From Smallanthus sonchifolius (lineage: Eukaryota; Streptophyta; Magnoliopsida; Asterales; Asteraceae), in contig CM042032.1 of the NCBI GenBank assembly GCA_023525975.1, positions 76,282,260 through 76,346,259 of the forward strand: a DNA stretch of 64,000 nt. The letters run 5' to 3'. Each line of letters opens with the position of its first letter. Positions within the stretch are counted from its first letter, which is position 1. Shown here in pieces: positions 1 to 11,489 of the stretch. Both the position numbers and the translations under genes were made by a program. The notes under the pieces were generated by a model. That model was given only the letters and a program-made list of their open reading frames with translations, was not told where the DNA came from and did not search any database.

Positions 1-9
1 GATGAAGAG

Positions 10-1315
10 ATGGTGGAAAAGTTTTTGGATGCTTTACCACCCAAATTTGAGATGTACACAACCCTGATGAGAGAAAATCCTAAGTTCTATGAGTTGACTG
101 TTGAGGAGGCAATAGGAAAGGTTCAGGCTCATTACATGAACCTAAAAAGAAAGGAGAGCTCTGGAAGACCCCAGATACAAGACCCTTCTATGTATCATGG
201 GACGACTTCTACATCCAAGTCATCGGGCTCTGGAATTGCCCTCTTCACTGGAAATCCTACTGAAGAAGACCACTCAACTGGGTGTAGTGGTCATGCTTGC
301 TATGCTTCAGGGTCAGGATTGGGGTCTCATCATCAAAATACCTCAAGAAATCCTCCTGCTACGTCTTCAGCTAACCACTCAGCTATAGCCAGAATAGCTG
401 AAGATCATGTAGCAATATTCTCATCTTGTATGCTTGCGTATGAGAATTTCATAGGTGGCAAGCTTACTGATCCAGAGACGATTGAAGAAGATTTTAATCA
501 AGTGGATCCTGATGACATGGAGGACATGGATATTCAATGGAATATGGCCATGCTATTGAGGAGAGCCAAGCGTTTCCTGAACAGAACAGGAAGAAAGTTT
601 ATTGGCGAAGGCCGGGTTTGACAAATCTAAGGCCAAATGCTACACGTGTCTGAACTATGGACACTTTGCCCGTGAATGTCAGAAAGTCAGAGCACCTACC
701 TCTGGTTTTACCCGACCCAGCCAAGGAAACAACCATGGCCACAACAATCCAAACCACCACAATCAAAGCCAAGGTGGAACGTCCAATGCACTGGTAGCCC
801 AACAGGACGAAAGCTTTGATTGGGGTGTTCATATTGAGGATGCCATCATCGCACAAACCCAGGTTGGTCTCATGGATGGGATCATGGAGATGATGGAAGT
901 AGAGAAAAGGGAAGCTTCTATGGCTGTCCTAGAAGAATCTACAACTGTTGCTACAAAGAAGATGAGGGAAGCTGAAGATATGGAAGCTTCTGTAGCTGAT
1001 AAGGAGGAATCGACCACAGCTGTTGCTCTCATGGCCATTGGAGAAGCAACAAGTTCATCTTCTGAGGTAGACTCTAATCCTTTCTCTGTTATTTCATGTT
1101 CTAAATGTCTAGGGCTAAAACTTGAAAATTTTAGGCTCCAAGACAAAATCGAACCCCTAAGTTTGGCAGCTCTAAACTATAAAGAAAATGAAAAACGTTT
1201 TAAAGATTCTATTGAAACGTTAAAAAAGGAAAAATGTGAATATTCTTTAAAAATAAGTGATCAACAGCTTCACTTAGATGTTGCTTACAGGGGGGTTAGA
1301 AAAACGGAACAATGA
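10..1315 (+). pseudogene. copia gag, N-terminal part with CCHC zinc knuckle (frameshifted)
   Basis: The first part (10-621) resembles the UBN2-type gag of plant copia elements, which would form the capsid-like particle. It ends with a frameshift into the next frame (about 602-1315). This carries a clean CX2CX4HX4C zinc knuckle (CYTCLNYGHFAREC, about 638-679) expected to bind element RNA. After the knuckle come an Asn/His/Gln-rich stretch, an acidic stretch with repeated 'EAS...EESTT' blocks (about 900-1035), and the start of a charged helical region. The 5' end lies outside the window, so the true start is not visible. Family assignment is secure; the frameshift may be decay or a sequencing indel. 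Confidence 0.85.
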
Positions 1316-2580
1316 AATCAACAAACTGCAAAATGAGATCTTGCAGTTAAAATGCACTAATGAGAAGTTGAAAAACTCTCGCTTTGTGGTGGAACACTAC
1401 GAGTCTGTGGTGAGACAACTGAATGGATTAGGTTTGGGTACTAATGCCATTGCTCCACCAGTGAGCGAGAAATTTGTCAATAGCTTAATAGACATTGATC
1501 TCACTTGTCTAGATGAGTCCTCTGATAAGAATGATTCCCCTAAAAAGGATAAATCCTCATGTAAGGCTAACTCCACATCTAGTGAGGAGTTTGTTACTGC
1601 TTCTGAAGACGAGTCGGTTAATTCTTGCCATGAAGGAGCAGTATCTGAGGAGTTGTTCACTGAACAAAAGGTAAAGAAAAACGTTATCACTAATGGTGAT
1701 AATTGCATTTTAACTGAATCCGATATCATTGAAACAAATGATAACCTAAAGGTAATGCTTTATGGGGGGGTATAAAAGTCTTAACCAAGCAAAGAAAGAG
1801 GCTTTTTCAGCTCACTATGGGCTTGGGTATAAAGAAAATTTGGAAAAATACTATACCCCCAAAAACCAAACTGTAAAGGTTCAGACTAATGTTCGTAAAC
1901 CAACTCCTCCCTCTCATAATGCTGAGTTATCTAAGGTCAGATCTAATGAGCCTTACAAGAGAACTTATGTAGATAAGAGGAACTGTTTTCACTGTGGCTT
2001 GATTGGTCACATTTTTGTGAACTATCCTTCAAAGAACCAAGGGAAACGGCCTGTTGTTTCACAACCAGCTGTTACCCCCAGGTCGCCACCAGTGAAACCA
2101 TTTCCCAAACATCCAAAGCAAAATGTGGTGAAACCACCAGTCAAACCGATGGTAAAGCCTAAGATCAAATCTGAAGCTAAACCATCTGCTTCAAGAAAGG
2201 TAACGCAACTCGCTGTACCTTGTGTATCTACCTCCGGTAGTACACGCACTGGTGAGAAATCTGTGGCGAGACTTTCTAAGCCACAAAGAAGAAGAAGAAA
2301 CAAGAGGTTGAGAAAGCTTGAATAGCTGACTTCAGTTCAATCAGGAGAAGCTTCCACAAGTTCACCTGCTGTAGTTGAACCAAAGTCTCCTGTTCCGGTT
2401 AAGAAACAGAAGAGATCCTGGACTGCAAAATCCAAAACTTCTCAATCTCCTAGTTCTATTTCTTTTAAAGATTCATCAATTTTGAACAGTCATCATGACT
2501 GTGAGTTAAAGGAAGTAGTTTATTTTGAAAAGGGTGGAAGACCCAAGACCACAATGGCTTGGGTCTCCAAATCTAACTAA
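1278..2580 (+). pseudogene. copia gag, coiled-coil linker and degenerate second zinc knuckle
   Basis: Two successive frames (1278-1775, then 1762-2325) continue the gag polyprotein. The first half is Lys/Glu/Asn-rich with heptad-like spacing, likely a coiled coil, followed by a Ser/Asp/Glu-rich stretch. The second half contains a second knuckle-like motif (CFHCGLIGHIFVNYP, about 1984-2028) in which the last zinc ligand is Tyr instead of Cys. A Lys/Pro/Ser-rich basic tail follows and reads, with a stop at 2323, toward 2580. A shift in a G run near 1764-1770 separates the frames. The layout of two knuckles separated by a long coiled coil is unusual compared with the single-knuckle gag of most copia elements. 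Confidence 0.75.
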
Positions 2581-2594
2581 TTCTTTTGTGACTC

Positions 2595-3660
2595 GTGCAG
2601 GGACGTCCGAAGGGTACTATCTCTAACCGCTGGTATGTAGATAGTGGATGCTCCCGGCACATGACAGGAAACATGGCCTTGCTTCAAGACGTAACCATTC
2701 AGAGGCGGCTATGTGGCCTTTGCCGGAGAAAAATGCGGCAGCATCACGTGTTAAGGCGTGGTTTCGAACAGTTGTGTCAGCTTTGACAATGTCAACTTCT
2801 GCGAGCAGCTGAAGCATAACCTGTTGAATGTCTCCCAAATGTGTGATAAGGAGTACTCGGTGATGTTTGACAAGTCAGAATGTCTGATTCTCAAACCTGG
2901 TTTTGAAGTTCCCGAAGATTGGATCCTGATGAGAGCGCCAAGAACAAACGACACTTATCAGATCGATATGAGCGTGGCAACAACCACCTCATCAGTTCCT
3001 ACATGTTTGCTTACTAAAGCGACAGAGCTCGACTCCATCTTGTGGCATAGGAAACTCGGACATATTTCGTATCGTAAAATGAATCATCTTGTCCGAAACG
3101 GTTTGGTAACCGGGGTTCCTAAGCTGAGATTTACCGTTGCAGATGACTGTATGCCTTGTAAAGAGGGCAAACAGCAACGGAAGTCTCACAAGCCCAAACT
3201 CCAAAACTCTATTGATACCCCTTTGGAGCTATTACACATGGATCTGTTTGGCCCCATAAGTATTAGGAGTATTGGAGGTAAGTCGTTCTGTCTAGTAGTA
3301 ACTGATAATTTCTCACGTTTTTCTTGGGTGCATTTTTTAGGTACTAAAGACGAGACTGCTGATATTCTTCAATACTTGATCCTGAGCTTGGAATCTCTTT
3401 GCAAGCTGAAAGTTAGAAGAATAAGGAGTGACAACGGAACTGAGTTCAAGAATAACTTAATGGAGCTTTTCTGTCTCAAGAATGGGATCTGTCACGAATT
3501 CAGCGCGCCATACACGCCTCAGCAGAATGGAGTTGCTGAGCCGAAGAACAGAACACTGATTGAGACTGCAAGGACTATGCTGTCGGATGCAAAGCTTCCA
3601 GTCACATTCTGGGCATAAGCAGTTAATACAGCTTGTCACGTCTTAAACAGAGTTCTGGTT
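2595..3660 (+). pseudogene. copia protease, GAG-pre-integrase and integrase core
   Basis: The protease signature DSGCSRHMTG lies at about 2640-2670. A frameshift follows between about 2690 and 2757. The frame from 2758 carries the GAG-pre-integrase motif LWHRKLGH with its HHCC zinc-binding pattern (H..H, then CMPC near 3150), and then the integrase core. Catalytic residues are visible: D in HMDLFGP (about 3240), D in SDNGTEF (about 3430), and E in NGVAEPKNRT (about 3540). The integrase would insert element cDNA in the nucleus. A TAA at 3616-3618 interrupts the domain directly after the FWA motif, and homology resumes after it in the same frame. Confidence 0.9.
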
Positions 3661-5145
3661 GTGAAAAGGCACAACAAGACTTGTTACGAGTTGATCAACA
3701 ATCGACTTCCCAATCTTGATTACCTAGTTCCTTTTGGTAGTCCTTGTTCCTTGTTGCTACAATACAAAGACCGCCAGTCTAAGTTTCATGCAAAAGCAGT
3801 GGAAGGCATCTTCTTAGGATACGTTGCCAACTCACCTTGCAAGAGAGTGTACAACATAGGAACTCGTACTGTCGAGGAATGGTTCGAAGTGGATTGTAGT
3901 AAACAGAGCATTCCACCCGAACCAACAGGTCCAGCTTGGGGTTTTGATTATGATGCGCTATTCAAGTCATTCAATCTTCCTGATCTATCTGCAGTTGACG
4001 CCGCAAATGTTTATGAATTATTGGGTGACTCCAGCTTCTCTACTCGTGCTACTGTACCGATTGTAACTCCTGATTCCAATGTTGCATCTGCATCTGGAAC
4101 TCATGACAGTGATAACAGTGAAAATGTTCATGTGGTTGGAGATGACGCTCAAGCCAATCCTAACACAATTGTAGGAAATGAAGCTCCAGCCGATCCAATT
4201 AACATTGAATCTTCTTCCTCTGAAACACAGGAAATGGAGGAGTTAAGCACGAATCTAGATCTAGAAATTCAGGAACCGATTGTGCCGGAGACGAGAGTGC
4301 ATAGGAATCATCCAATCGACAACATTATTGGTGATCCTTATGCCGGTGTTCAGACTCGTCATCGAACCATCACTGAGAACACCAGTCTTTACACATAGAT
4401 ACTTGACACTGGTGTCATGGAAACATGTCTGCATGCTGCATTCGTGTCCCAGTTAGAGCCGAAGAATGTGAAGGAGGCTCTCACTGACAACTGCTGGATT
4501 GAGGCGATGCAAGATAAATTGTCTCAATTCCAAAAGTTGCACGTGTGGGATTTAGTTGACTTGCCAAAAGGCTTTCAACCAATTGGAACTAGATGGGTGT
4601 TCAAATGAAAGACGGATGATCGTCATGTTGTTGTGAAGAACAAAGCAAGATTGGTTGTTCAGGGCTTTTATTAACAAGAGGGCTTGGATTACACGGAAGT
4701 ATATGCCCCAGTTGCTAGAATTGAGGCCATTCGACTGTTCTTGGCTTATGCTACATATGTCGGCTTCAAGGTCTATCAACTTGATGTGAAGAGTGCTTTC
4801 TTTTATGGTAAAGTTCATGAAGAGGTCTATGTCACTCAACCTCCCAGTTTTGAAGATCCGCATAATATTAATAACATGTATAAGCTCGACAAAGCACTTT
4901 ATGGTCTTCATCAAGCACCGCGGGCATGGTATGAGACATTATCTAAGCATTTACTGTCTAATGGTTTCGACCGTGGACAGATTGACTCGACCCTCTTCAA
5001 AAGGAAAGCAGGAGGTGACATTCTTCTTGTACAAGTATACGTCGACGACATTATCTTTGGATCTACCAATGAAGGGATGTGTAGGGAATTCGAGTAGGTG
5101 ATGAAGTCCAAGTTTGAAATGAGTAATATGGGTGAACTGTCATTC
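3661..5145 (+). pseudogene. copia integrase C-terminus and truncated reverse transcriptase
   Basis: In the frame of the integrase core, 3661-4398 gives the copia integrase C-terminal part (FLGY motif about 3813) and an acidic linker. After stops at 4396, 4606 and 4672 the reverse transcriptase follows, with PVARIEAIR, QLDVKSAF and the catalytic YVDDIIFGS at about 5038-5064. Another stop (TAG, 5095-5097) comes before MSNMGEL. The sequence then changes within a few bases to another element at about 5145, so the connection domain and RNase H of this element are missing. CAA to TAA at 4672 and the TAG at 4396 fit decay. Confidence 0.9.
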
Positions 5146-5146
5146 T

Positions 5147-6729
5147 CCTCTCCCAAAAACCACTGCTCAAGCCATGTGCGATCCTAATTGGAAATCTGCC
5201 ATGGATTCTGAAATGTCTGGCATCATATCTAATGGCACTTAGGATCTTGTTCCTCTCCCCTCTGGCGCAAACATTGTCGGATGTCGCTGGCTTTATCGAC
5301 ACAAATTCGACAGTCATGGAAACCTACAACGGTACAAGTCTTGCCTCGTTGCACAAGGTTTCTCCCAAAAACCTGGTCTTGACTTTAATGAAACTTTCAG
5401 CCCGGTTGTCAAACCGGCCACCATTCGTACCGTTCTTTCCATTGCTATCTCCCACCACTGGCCAATCCATCAGTTGGATGTCAAGAACGCTTTCCTTAAT
5501 AGAGATCTGACCGAGCTTGTCTATATGAAGCAACCACCTGGCTACATTGATCACACTCGTCCTAACCATGTCTGCCGGCTTCGCAAAGCTCTTTATGGCC
5601 TTAAACAGGCTCCTCGATCCTGGTATCATCGTTTTGTTGTCTACATTACATCTCTAGGTTTTATAAGTAGCAAATATGATTCCTCCCTCTTCACCTTTCA
5701 TCGTGGGGGCGAGATCATCTACCTCCTTCTGTACGTGGATGACATCATTCTCACTGCTTCGTCCCCGTCTCTGATTTCCCGTGTCATCAGTCGGCTGTCT
5801 GCTGAGTTTGCCATGACTGACCTTGGTCCACTTTCTTTCTTTCTCGGCATCGCGGCCACGCGTTCTCCATCTGGTTTGTTTCTCTCTCAAACTACCTTCG
5901 CCAAGGATATTCTTGTGCACGCAGACATGCAATCCTGCAATCCTTGTAGCACTCCGGCCGATACCAAAGCCAAACTCTCTATGCATGGAAAACCGGTTGC
6001 TGAACCTACTCTCTATCGCAGTTTGGCTGGTGCCCTGCAATATCTGACCCTCACTCGTCCTGATATCGCCTTTGTCGTTCATCAGGTGTGCCTTTTCATG
6101 CATGACCCTCATGAACGGCATCTCCATGCCCTTAAACGCATCTTGCGTTACCTACAGGGTACCCTTTCTTCGAGGCTTCATATTTGTCCCTCTTCTATAG
6201 ATCGTTTGGTTGCTTACACCGATGCCGACTGGGGGGATGTTCTGATACTTGTCGGTCGACATCTGGTTTCTGTGTCTTTCTGGGTGACAATCTTGTCTCT
6301 TGGTCTTCAAAACGTCAGCATGTCGTGTCGAGATCGAGTGCTGAAGCTGAATATCGTGGTGTTGCCAGTGTTGTTGCTGAAGCATCTTGGATTCGTAATC
6401 TCCTTCTTGAGTTACATTGTCAAGTGTCTCGGGCCACTCTTGTGTTCTGTGATAATGTCAGTGCCGTATATTTAGCGTCTAACCCTATAAAGCACCAACG
6501 CACCAAACATGTGGAATTAGATATACACTTTGTAAAGGAACGCGTTGCCATTGGTCAAGTGCGTGTGCTACATGTTCCCTCAGCTCACCAGTTTGTAGAT
6601 TTCTTCACCAAAGAATTACCATCACAGCTGTTTATGGATTTTCGAGACAGTCTTAACGTTCGAGATCCCTCCGCTGAGACTGCGGGGGGTATGCTAGATA
6701 AAAGTAATAAGCCTTCTGTTATTTTATAA
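5147..6729 (+). pseudogene. copia reverse transcriptase-RNase H (element B)
   Basis: The frame opens with the pre-RT motif KTTAQAM...NWKSAMDSE and runs through PVVKPATIR, QLDVKNAFL, LYGLKQAPRSWY and an intact catalytic YVDDIILT (about 5733-5756), then DLGPLSFFLGI. RNase H motifs are AYTDADWG (about 6212), SSAEAEYR and RTKHVELD. Only two lesions are seen: a TAG at 5240-5242 (fits a Trp codon hit by G to A) and a one-base shift in the G run at about 6231-6236, which moves RNase H into another frame (continuing to 6729). The RT is less decayed than element A, which suggests a younger insertion. Confidence 0.9.
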
Positions 6730-6849
6730 TATTTATTAGTATAGGGTGGTTTGTGTAATTATGTAACCCTAATCCCTGTACTATGTAATTATAAATACCG
6801 GTGAATGCAATGCTTAACCCTCAAGGAGAGATTTCCACAATATCAAACA
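6692..6849 (+). repeat. probable 3' LTR of copia element B
   Basis: The polypurine tract GCGGGGGG ends just before a TG at 6692, the expected start of a copia 3' LTR. The segment contains a TATA-like TATAAATA (about 6790) and ends with CA near 6849. Both ends are inferred because no second LTR copy is present for comparison. Confidence 0.5.
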
Positions 6850-7831
6850 GATACAACTTAAATTTGTCATGTTTTCTTTATTTTGAATGTCTTAATCTCT
6901 CCTATGTGATAGACATGAGGTTTCTGATTTAAGAAATTATCCTCAAAAGTTATCAAGGACTAATGTAAATCAGATTTAGACATGTTGCTACAAATCAAAT
7001 AGTAGTTCAAAATGAACTTCTCGAATACGTTTGGTAATTAGTTCAAAATCATATATTCAACCAACGCATCATCAATGAGACAATCTAAACTATCAAGTAT
7101 ATTTAATAAGTTCTGAATCATTTTAAGACGAAACTTAACAGAAGTTCCTTCAACTGTTTGGAACGTGGAAAAAAAATTTTTGTTACTAAGGGTTTGGTTT
7201 CATAGTTTGACCTTATTGGGCCTTTATAATAAAAAAGGGTATGATCAAAATAAAGAACCGATGATAATTTTATACGAGTTTAAAACTCAAAAGTACTGAC
7301 TCTAAGCCTAATCTATGTATTCTCCAATTTCAAATAACTAAATACAAAAGGTTACAAAGCCTAAAATCCGACGGTCCGGTTCAGTTTTCCCGACCGGTTT
7401 CGAGTATAAACCAAACCGTGGTATGGTTTGAAAAATCCTAAACCGACCCGACCAGTGGAAAAATTTTAACGAACGGACCGTAAAACCAAACCAATTATCA
7501 ATTTAAACGGTTTCATTGTATCAAATTTAACAATAAATCATCCACATCCAATTTACAAGAACTACAAAAACGTTTTACTTTTATCCTTGTTTTATACGTA
7601 AAAACCTTCTCCAACTTCATTACAATCTGATCATTTTGGTGAACCATCAGAACCCCCTCCTTCGTGCTTTTTAAAATTAATTGAACGAGTTTAATAACAC
7701 AATTCAGTGAGTTTCTTGATTTGTTCAACATATTAAGATTTTTCATTTGGATCTAACAAAGTTTGGCTGCACATGTAGGCTAGTTGAGCGTCTTAAGAAC
7801 TAAAATGGACCTGGGTATGCCGTCGATATGG
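6850..7831. other. AT-rich intergenic DNA with an ACCGGTT-rich patch
   Basis: I see no gene here. The patch 7365-7510 is dense in CCGGTT/AACCGG words (for example CCGACCGGTTTCG and AAACCGAC), the style of subterminal repeats of plant hAT elements. No clear ends were found. Confidence 0.4.
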
Positions 7832-8003
7832 TCAGAGGCGGAGCTACACCAGGGGGAACGGGGTCAAGCGACCCCATTGATTTTTGAAATTTTAGTAGAA
7901 CGTATACTATCGAAATTTTTTGAGGTTGACCCCATAAAAATAATTTGCTTTAATAGTTGGCAAATGGAAAGTTGCGACCCCATTGTTTTATTTCGCCACA
8001 GAC
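7832..8003. mobile_element. possible hAT (Tip100-like) terminal fragment
   Basis: CAGAGGCGGAGCTAC at 7832 resembles the CAGRGGCGGAG terminus of Tip100-type hAT elements. It is followed by the GACCCCATTG...GAAATTTTAGTAG style of internal sequence. A reverse-type end (CGCCACAG, about 7996) lies about 170 bp away. I could not fix a target-site duplication, so this is a fragment call only. Confidence 0.3.
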
Positions 8004-8530
8004 GTAAGTTCGATTCATTTTCTGTGTTTTTTTCTTCCATTTTTTCCTTTCCTTGTTTTGGGATAATGGGATGGGCTTCATTTCTTATTTTCGTTACTTC
8101 ATTTTCTTTATTTTTACGCCACTGCCCCAGTACACATCATATTTTTTTTGTCCATATCCGATATGGGGTTATGCATAATGAGCCATTTAATTCAAACTAT
8201 TAAGTATAACTCTCACGAATTTTGGTTTTTAATGTGTACTTGTAAGTGAACGTCTTCATCTAGTCGGTCCTGCATACAAGTATTGAATTAAACAGTTATG
8301 ATTAACTATGTCTAGTTCTTATTTATATGTGCATATTGGTTTAAATAAAGTGATAGAACCTCGGGTCAATAGATTTTGTTTCAGATTCATTTCAACTACT
8401 CTGCAGGTAGCAACTGGGTGTTAAACTACTAGAAACTCCAAGTAATAATTTATTTCTCTAAAAACGATTTGTTAATTGATTTAAAATATAAAAGTTTAAT
8501 ACAACAATGCATATATATTTCGTTGTAGTC
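8004..8530. other. AT-rich DNA, no gene seen
   Basis: The long open stretch at 7784-8203 has no recognisable protein features and its composition follows the local AT-rich DNA. I see no RNA gene or clear element here. Confidence 0.4.
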
Positions 8531-8539
8531 TATGATACT

Positions 8540-9120
8540 CAGCTCCCGGGCCGGTCCTGAAGATTTAAATGCATATATAAACTAAATTTTTTTTAAACGA
8601 CGATTAACGTTATAACAATAAACATAGAAAAAATATAGTATGATACATGACATACCGTAATAGCTAACCGATGATTCGCGAAGCTCTCCTAGCATTTTTG
8701 CCAGCAAACTCTTTGATCACATCTTCGCAGTTTATGCTCTCTAAAATTTCGTCCTCGATAGTTATCATCGTCAATCCCCTAAGTCTTTCTTGGGCCATTG
8801 TAGATCGTAAGTATGATTTCAATAACTTCAATTTCGAAAAACTCCTTTCTGTAGATGCCACCGTGACTGGAATAGTTAACAATATTCTAAAGATCAGAGC
8901 ACAACCATTATATATTTACATTATAAAGATTAAACGGATTACTGGATTAGGGCCCAACCTATCAACCATTACATATTTACATTATAAAGATTAAACGGAT
9001 TGGGGCCCAACCATTACATTATAAAGATTAAAGAGATCCCAACCATTATAAAGATTAAAGTGATCCCAACCATTATAAAGATTAAACAGGGTTCAACCAT
9101 TATAAAAAGTGCCCAATTAC
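8540..9120 (-). mobile_element. hAT transposon remnant with dimerisation domain
   Basis: On the minus strand this fragment carries the hAT C-terminal dimerisation region and ends near CAGGACCGGCCC (about 8543-8554), a hAT-like terminus. Upstream of the coding part is a run of imperfect 22-23 bp repeats built on 'CCAACCATTATAAAGATTAAA' (about 8905-9110). Terminal and repeat parts reappear on the opposite strand at about 41905-42146, so the two belong to one family. Confidence 0.65.
8664..8882 (-). pseudogene. hAT transposase C-terminal dimerisation (hATC) fragment
   Basis: The 72-residue frame includes LTIPVTVASTERSFSKLKL, the hallmark of the hATC dimerisation domain of plant hAT transposases (the ZMYM1/TTF-type relatives), followed by YLRSTMAQERL. 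The rest of the transposase is missing. The fragment starts in the middle of the domain, so it is a remnant and not a gene. Confidence 0.85.
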
Positions 9121-10503
9121 ATACAAAATAAGATAGCAAATCTCAACTAAGTTACAAGAGTTCAAACCCTAAAATATTCTTGAGCACCAGTCATCTAATG
9201 AAGTAAGATTGATCTTTAGTTAGGCATCTTAGTCAATCATACTATCGATATATATGTATGAGAATGAACTCAAACCTGATGAATTTAATCAAGAAGATAC
9301 GAAATACTAGAATTATAATAATAATAATAATAAATGTGAGAGGTTGTATCTGGAGCAAATTTACCTGCTGAAGGTCTCATCTTCTATCCTAGTTCATCAA
9401 AACCAAGCGACCACGCGTTTATTTTTCTTTCTTTTGTTCTTTAATGTATGGTCCATGTTCTCAGCTGCAACTGCTTCCTTCTTATTTTCCAGATTTTCAG
9501 GAATAATTTATTATACACAACAAACTAAACTGTGAATATGCACAAACTGACTTCTTACAATAGTTCATATATCGAGGCATGTGACAATGTTATCTTGTTT
9601 GAAAAAATTTAAAATCAAATATTGATGTTCATGGTATGTTAACTAGCTAAACCCAAAGTATGGGAAAGTTTAATGGATTGATTCAATCTTTTTTGAAGTT
9701 ATGAATTGTTTTATATGGTTGTTGGGTTTTGTGTTCCAAATGTTCCTTGATATCTCCGTGAATTGTGTATAAATTACTTTCATATTAAAGTATTTCGATG
9801 GTACTCTCAGAATCTTAATCGGATAATTCAGAAAGATAAGAACGAGTATGTGTTCTCTGTTCCGAAAACGTGTACCAGAATTAGACGAAACACATTCATC
9901 TTATAGTTGTGAAACCATCATAAGGTTTACTTGAAACGACACAATACTTTGTGAAAGAGTGTGTCAGTTGACGGTAAAAATGGATGGGAGTTATTTGGTT
10001 ACATTGAGCAGTCAATAGTAACTTAGTTAACTTAGTTACTACTGATGACCGGCTTTCGTGACAATAACTTAGTTACGGCACAGTTAGTTAGTGTTGATAA
10101 CCCAAGCTGACCGTAGTTATCCCTGAGCACTGACCACAGTCGCCACTGAGTAACTGCGATGATAGCCCAAGCCGACCACAACACTGATATCAACTGCGAT
10201 GATTAGTTACTACTAACGATCAATTTCTATGCAAATTTTTATCAATCATGCAGATCTGTAGCAACTTCTAGAAGCTTTCAAACATGGTACTCGACTTTTC
10301 ATTTGTCGTGGGCGCCCTCACTAACAGGGCAGCGAGACCCCCCACTAGGGGCTCACTCCAATGGACTCTGGCGCTGCCCCCTTTAAACCCACAGGGTTCC
10401 ATGGTGCAGCAAATTAAAATAGTTTTGAATGAGCATATACTTCACACCTCCTAACTTATATAAATGTTTATTATGATTTTCATTGGTTTTAAATAAACCC
10501 AAT
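9121..10503. other. intergenic DNA with short repeats, no gene seen
   Basis: The stretch has a short (ATA)n microsatellite at about 9314-9332. At 10010-10230 there are repeated words such as AACTTAGTTA, GTTACTACT and CCCAAGC(T/C)GACC in loose tandem. 10305-10400 is GC-rich and partly self-complementary (GGGCGCCCTC, AGGGGCTCACTCC), in the style of a DNA-transposon end. No protein or RNA gene is visible. Confidence 0.4.
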
Positions 10504-11480
10504 TGTAACGAACCAACTTTCGAATTTATTATATAATATGACAATCATATAATTATAAGGGGTGTAAATAAATAAAATAGGAAGTTGGAGGGTGTTGCAA
10601 AAGGTGGAAATTTCTAGTTTTGATGTAAGGTGTCAAAATTGCAAGTGGAAGGACTGATCTTGTAATTTACTCAATCTGGTTAGAGGTGTGTAAGGGGGGT
10701 GGCGACACACACACTCTACTTAGATGTGCGTGCGTGTGTCGTGGGTTTCAAGGAGAAAAGAGAAGATGAAGCAATCTAGCTTAAATCTGGAACTTGGAGC
10801 TTAAAATTGAAGGTTTTGATCCACACAATTCCTTCTAATCACTAAGTAAGTGTTCTAAACATCTTTTGAAACTCCCATGATTCATGTTCTTAATGGGTTT
10901 GGGTAGTTGAATCCTAACTGACAGAAATTGAGGGTGGTGATGAATCAAATGTTGGTTAGGATTCATTATCTAGCTTATCTAGAGCGAGAGGTTTAATCAA
11001 TTCATGATAATTTCACCTAATTGAAGATTTTGAAAATTAGGGTTCTTGAAAACAAAAATTAAGGCTTTTAAAATTAGGGGTTTTGGATGGTGTTTGAAAG
11101 GTGTATGAGTGTTGTGATATGTCCATGAACACTAAACCTAGTAGAAACCACAATTAAATTGGGTGATTTTTGAAATTAAGGTTTTCAGTGAAATTGGGTA
11201 AACCTTAACGAGTCAAAGTAGAAACCACAATTAAAATGGGTGATTTTTGAAATAAAGGTTTTGGGTGAACTTGAGTAAACCTTAATTAACAAGGCAAATT
11301 GGTATATTGATTGGTTGTGGGGTGTTGGAGGATTGGTTAGGTGAATTAACCAAGTTTAGATACTTATAGATTATAAGGTCAGTGGGTGGGTGTTGAAACC
11401 TTAATTGGTGATTATATTAGACCTTTAGAGGCGTCCAACCCAAATATGGTGTCAGTAACACGTAAATAGAATTATGTAGT
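10504..11480 (+). repeat. probable gypsy LTR fragment with 77-bp tandem repeat
   Basis: TGTAACGAACCAACTTTCG at 10504 followed by AAGGGGTGTAAATAAATAAAATAG is the style of a Ty3/gypsy LTR start. A 77-bp unit beginning AGTAGAAACCACAATTAAA is repeated at 11140 and 11217. No matching second LTR or target-site duplication was seen, so the right end is uncertain. Confidence 0.4.
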
Positions 11481-11489
11481 TAAATTCTA

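Larger units (their letters stand above)
1..5145 (+). mobile_element. Ty1/copia retrotransposon A, 5' cut by window edge, 3' end replaced
   Basis: The domain order gag, CCHC knuckle, aspartic protease, GAG-pre-integrase, integrase core, reverse transcriptase is that of Ty1/copia. Reading frames change several times in the gag part and near 2700-2757, while 2758-5145 stays in one frame with five in-frame stops (3616, 4396, 4606, 4672, 5095). No 5' LTR is inside the window. The element stops abruptly at about 5145 in the middle of the RT domain, where a different copia element begins. It cannot make its own proteins. Confidence 0.93.
5146..6849 (+). mobile_element. Ty1/copia retrotransposon B, 3' half only
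   Basis: From about 5146 the sequence belongs to a second copia lineage, with codon use and protein sequence clearly different from element A. It contains the region just before RT, the complete RT, RNase H, a G-rich polypurine tract (about 6683-6689) and a short 3' LTR-like segment. Everything upstream of RT is absent. It lies in the same orientation as element A, so two RT domains now sit head to tail. Confidence 0.85.

Noticed and set aside
7784..8203. 139-codon open frame
   Set aside because: No protein features; it overlaps a hAT-like terminus and AT-rich DNA.
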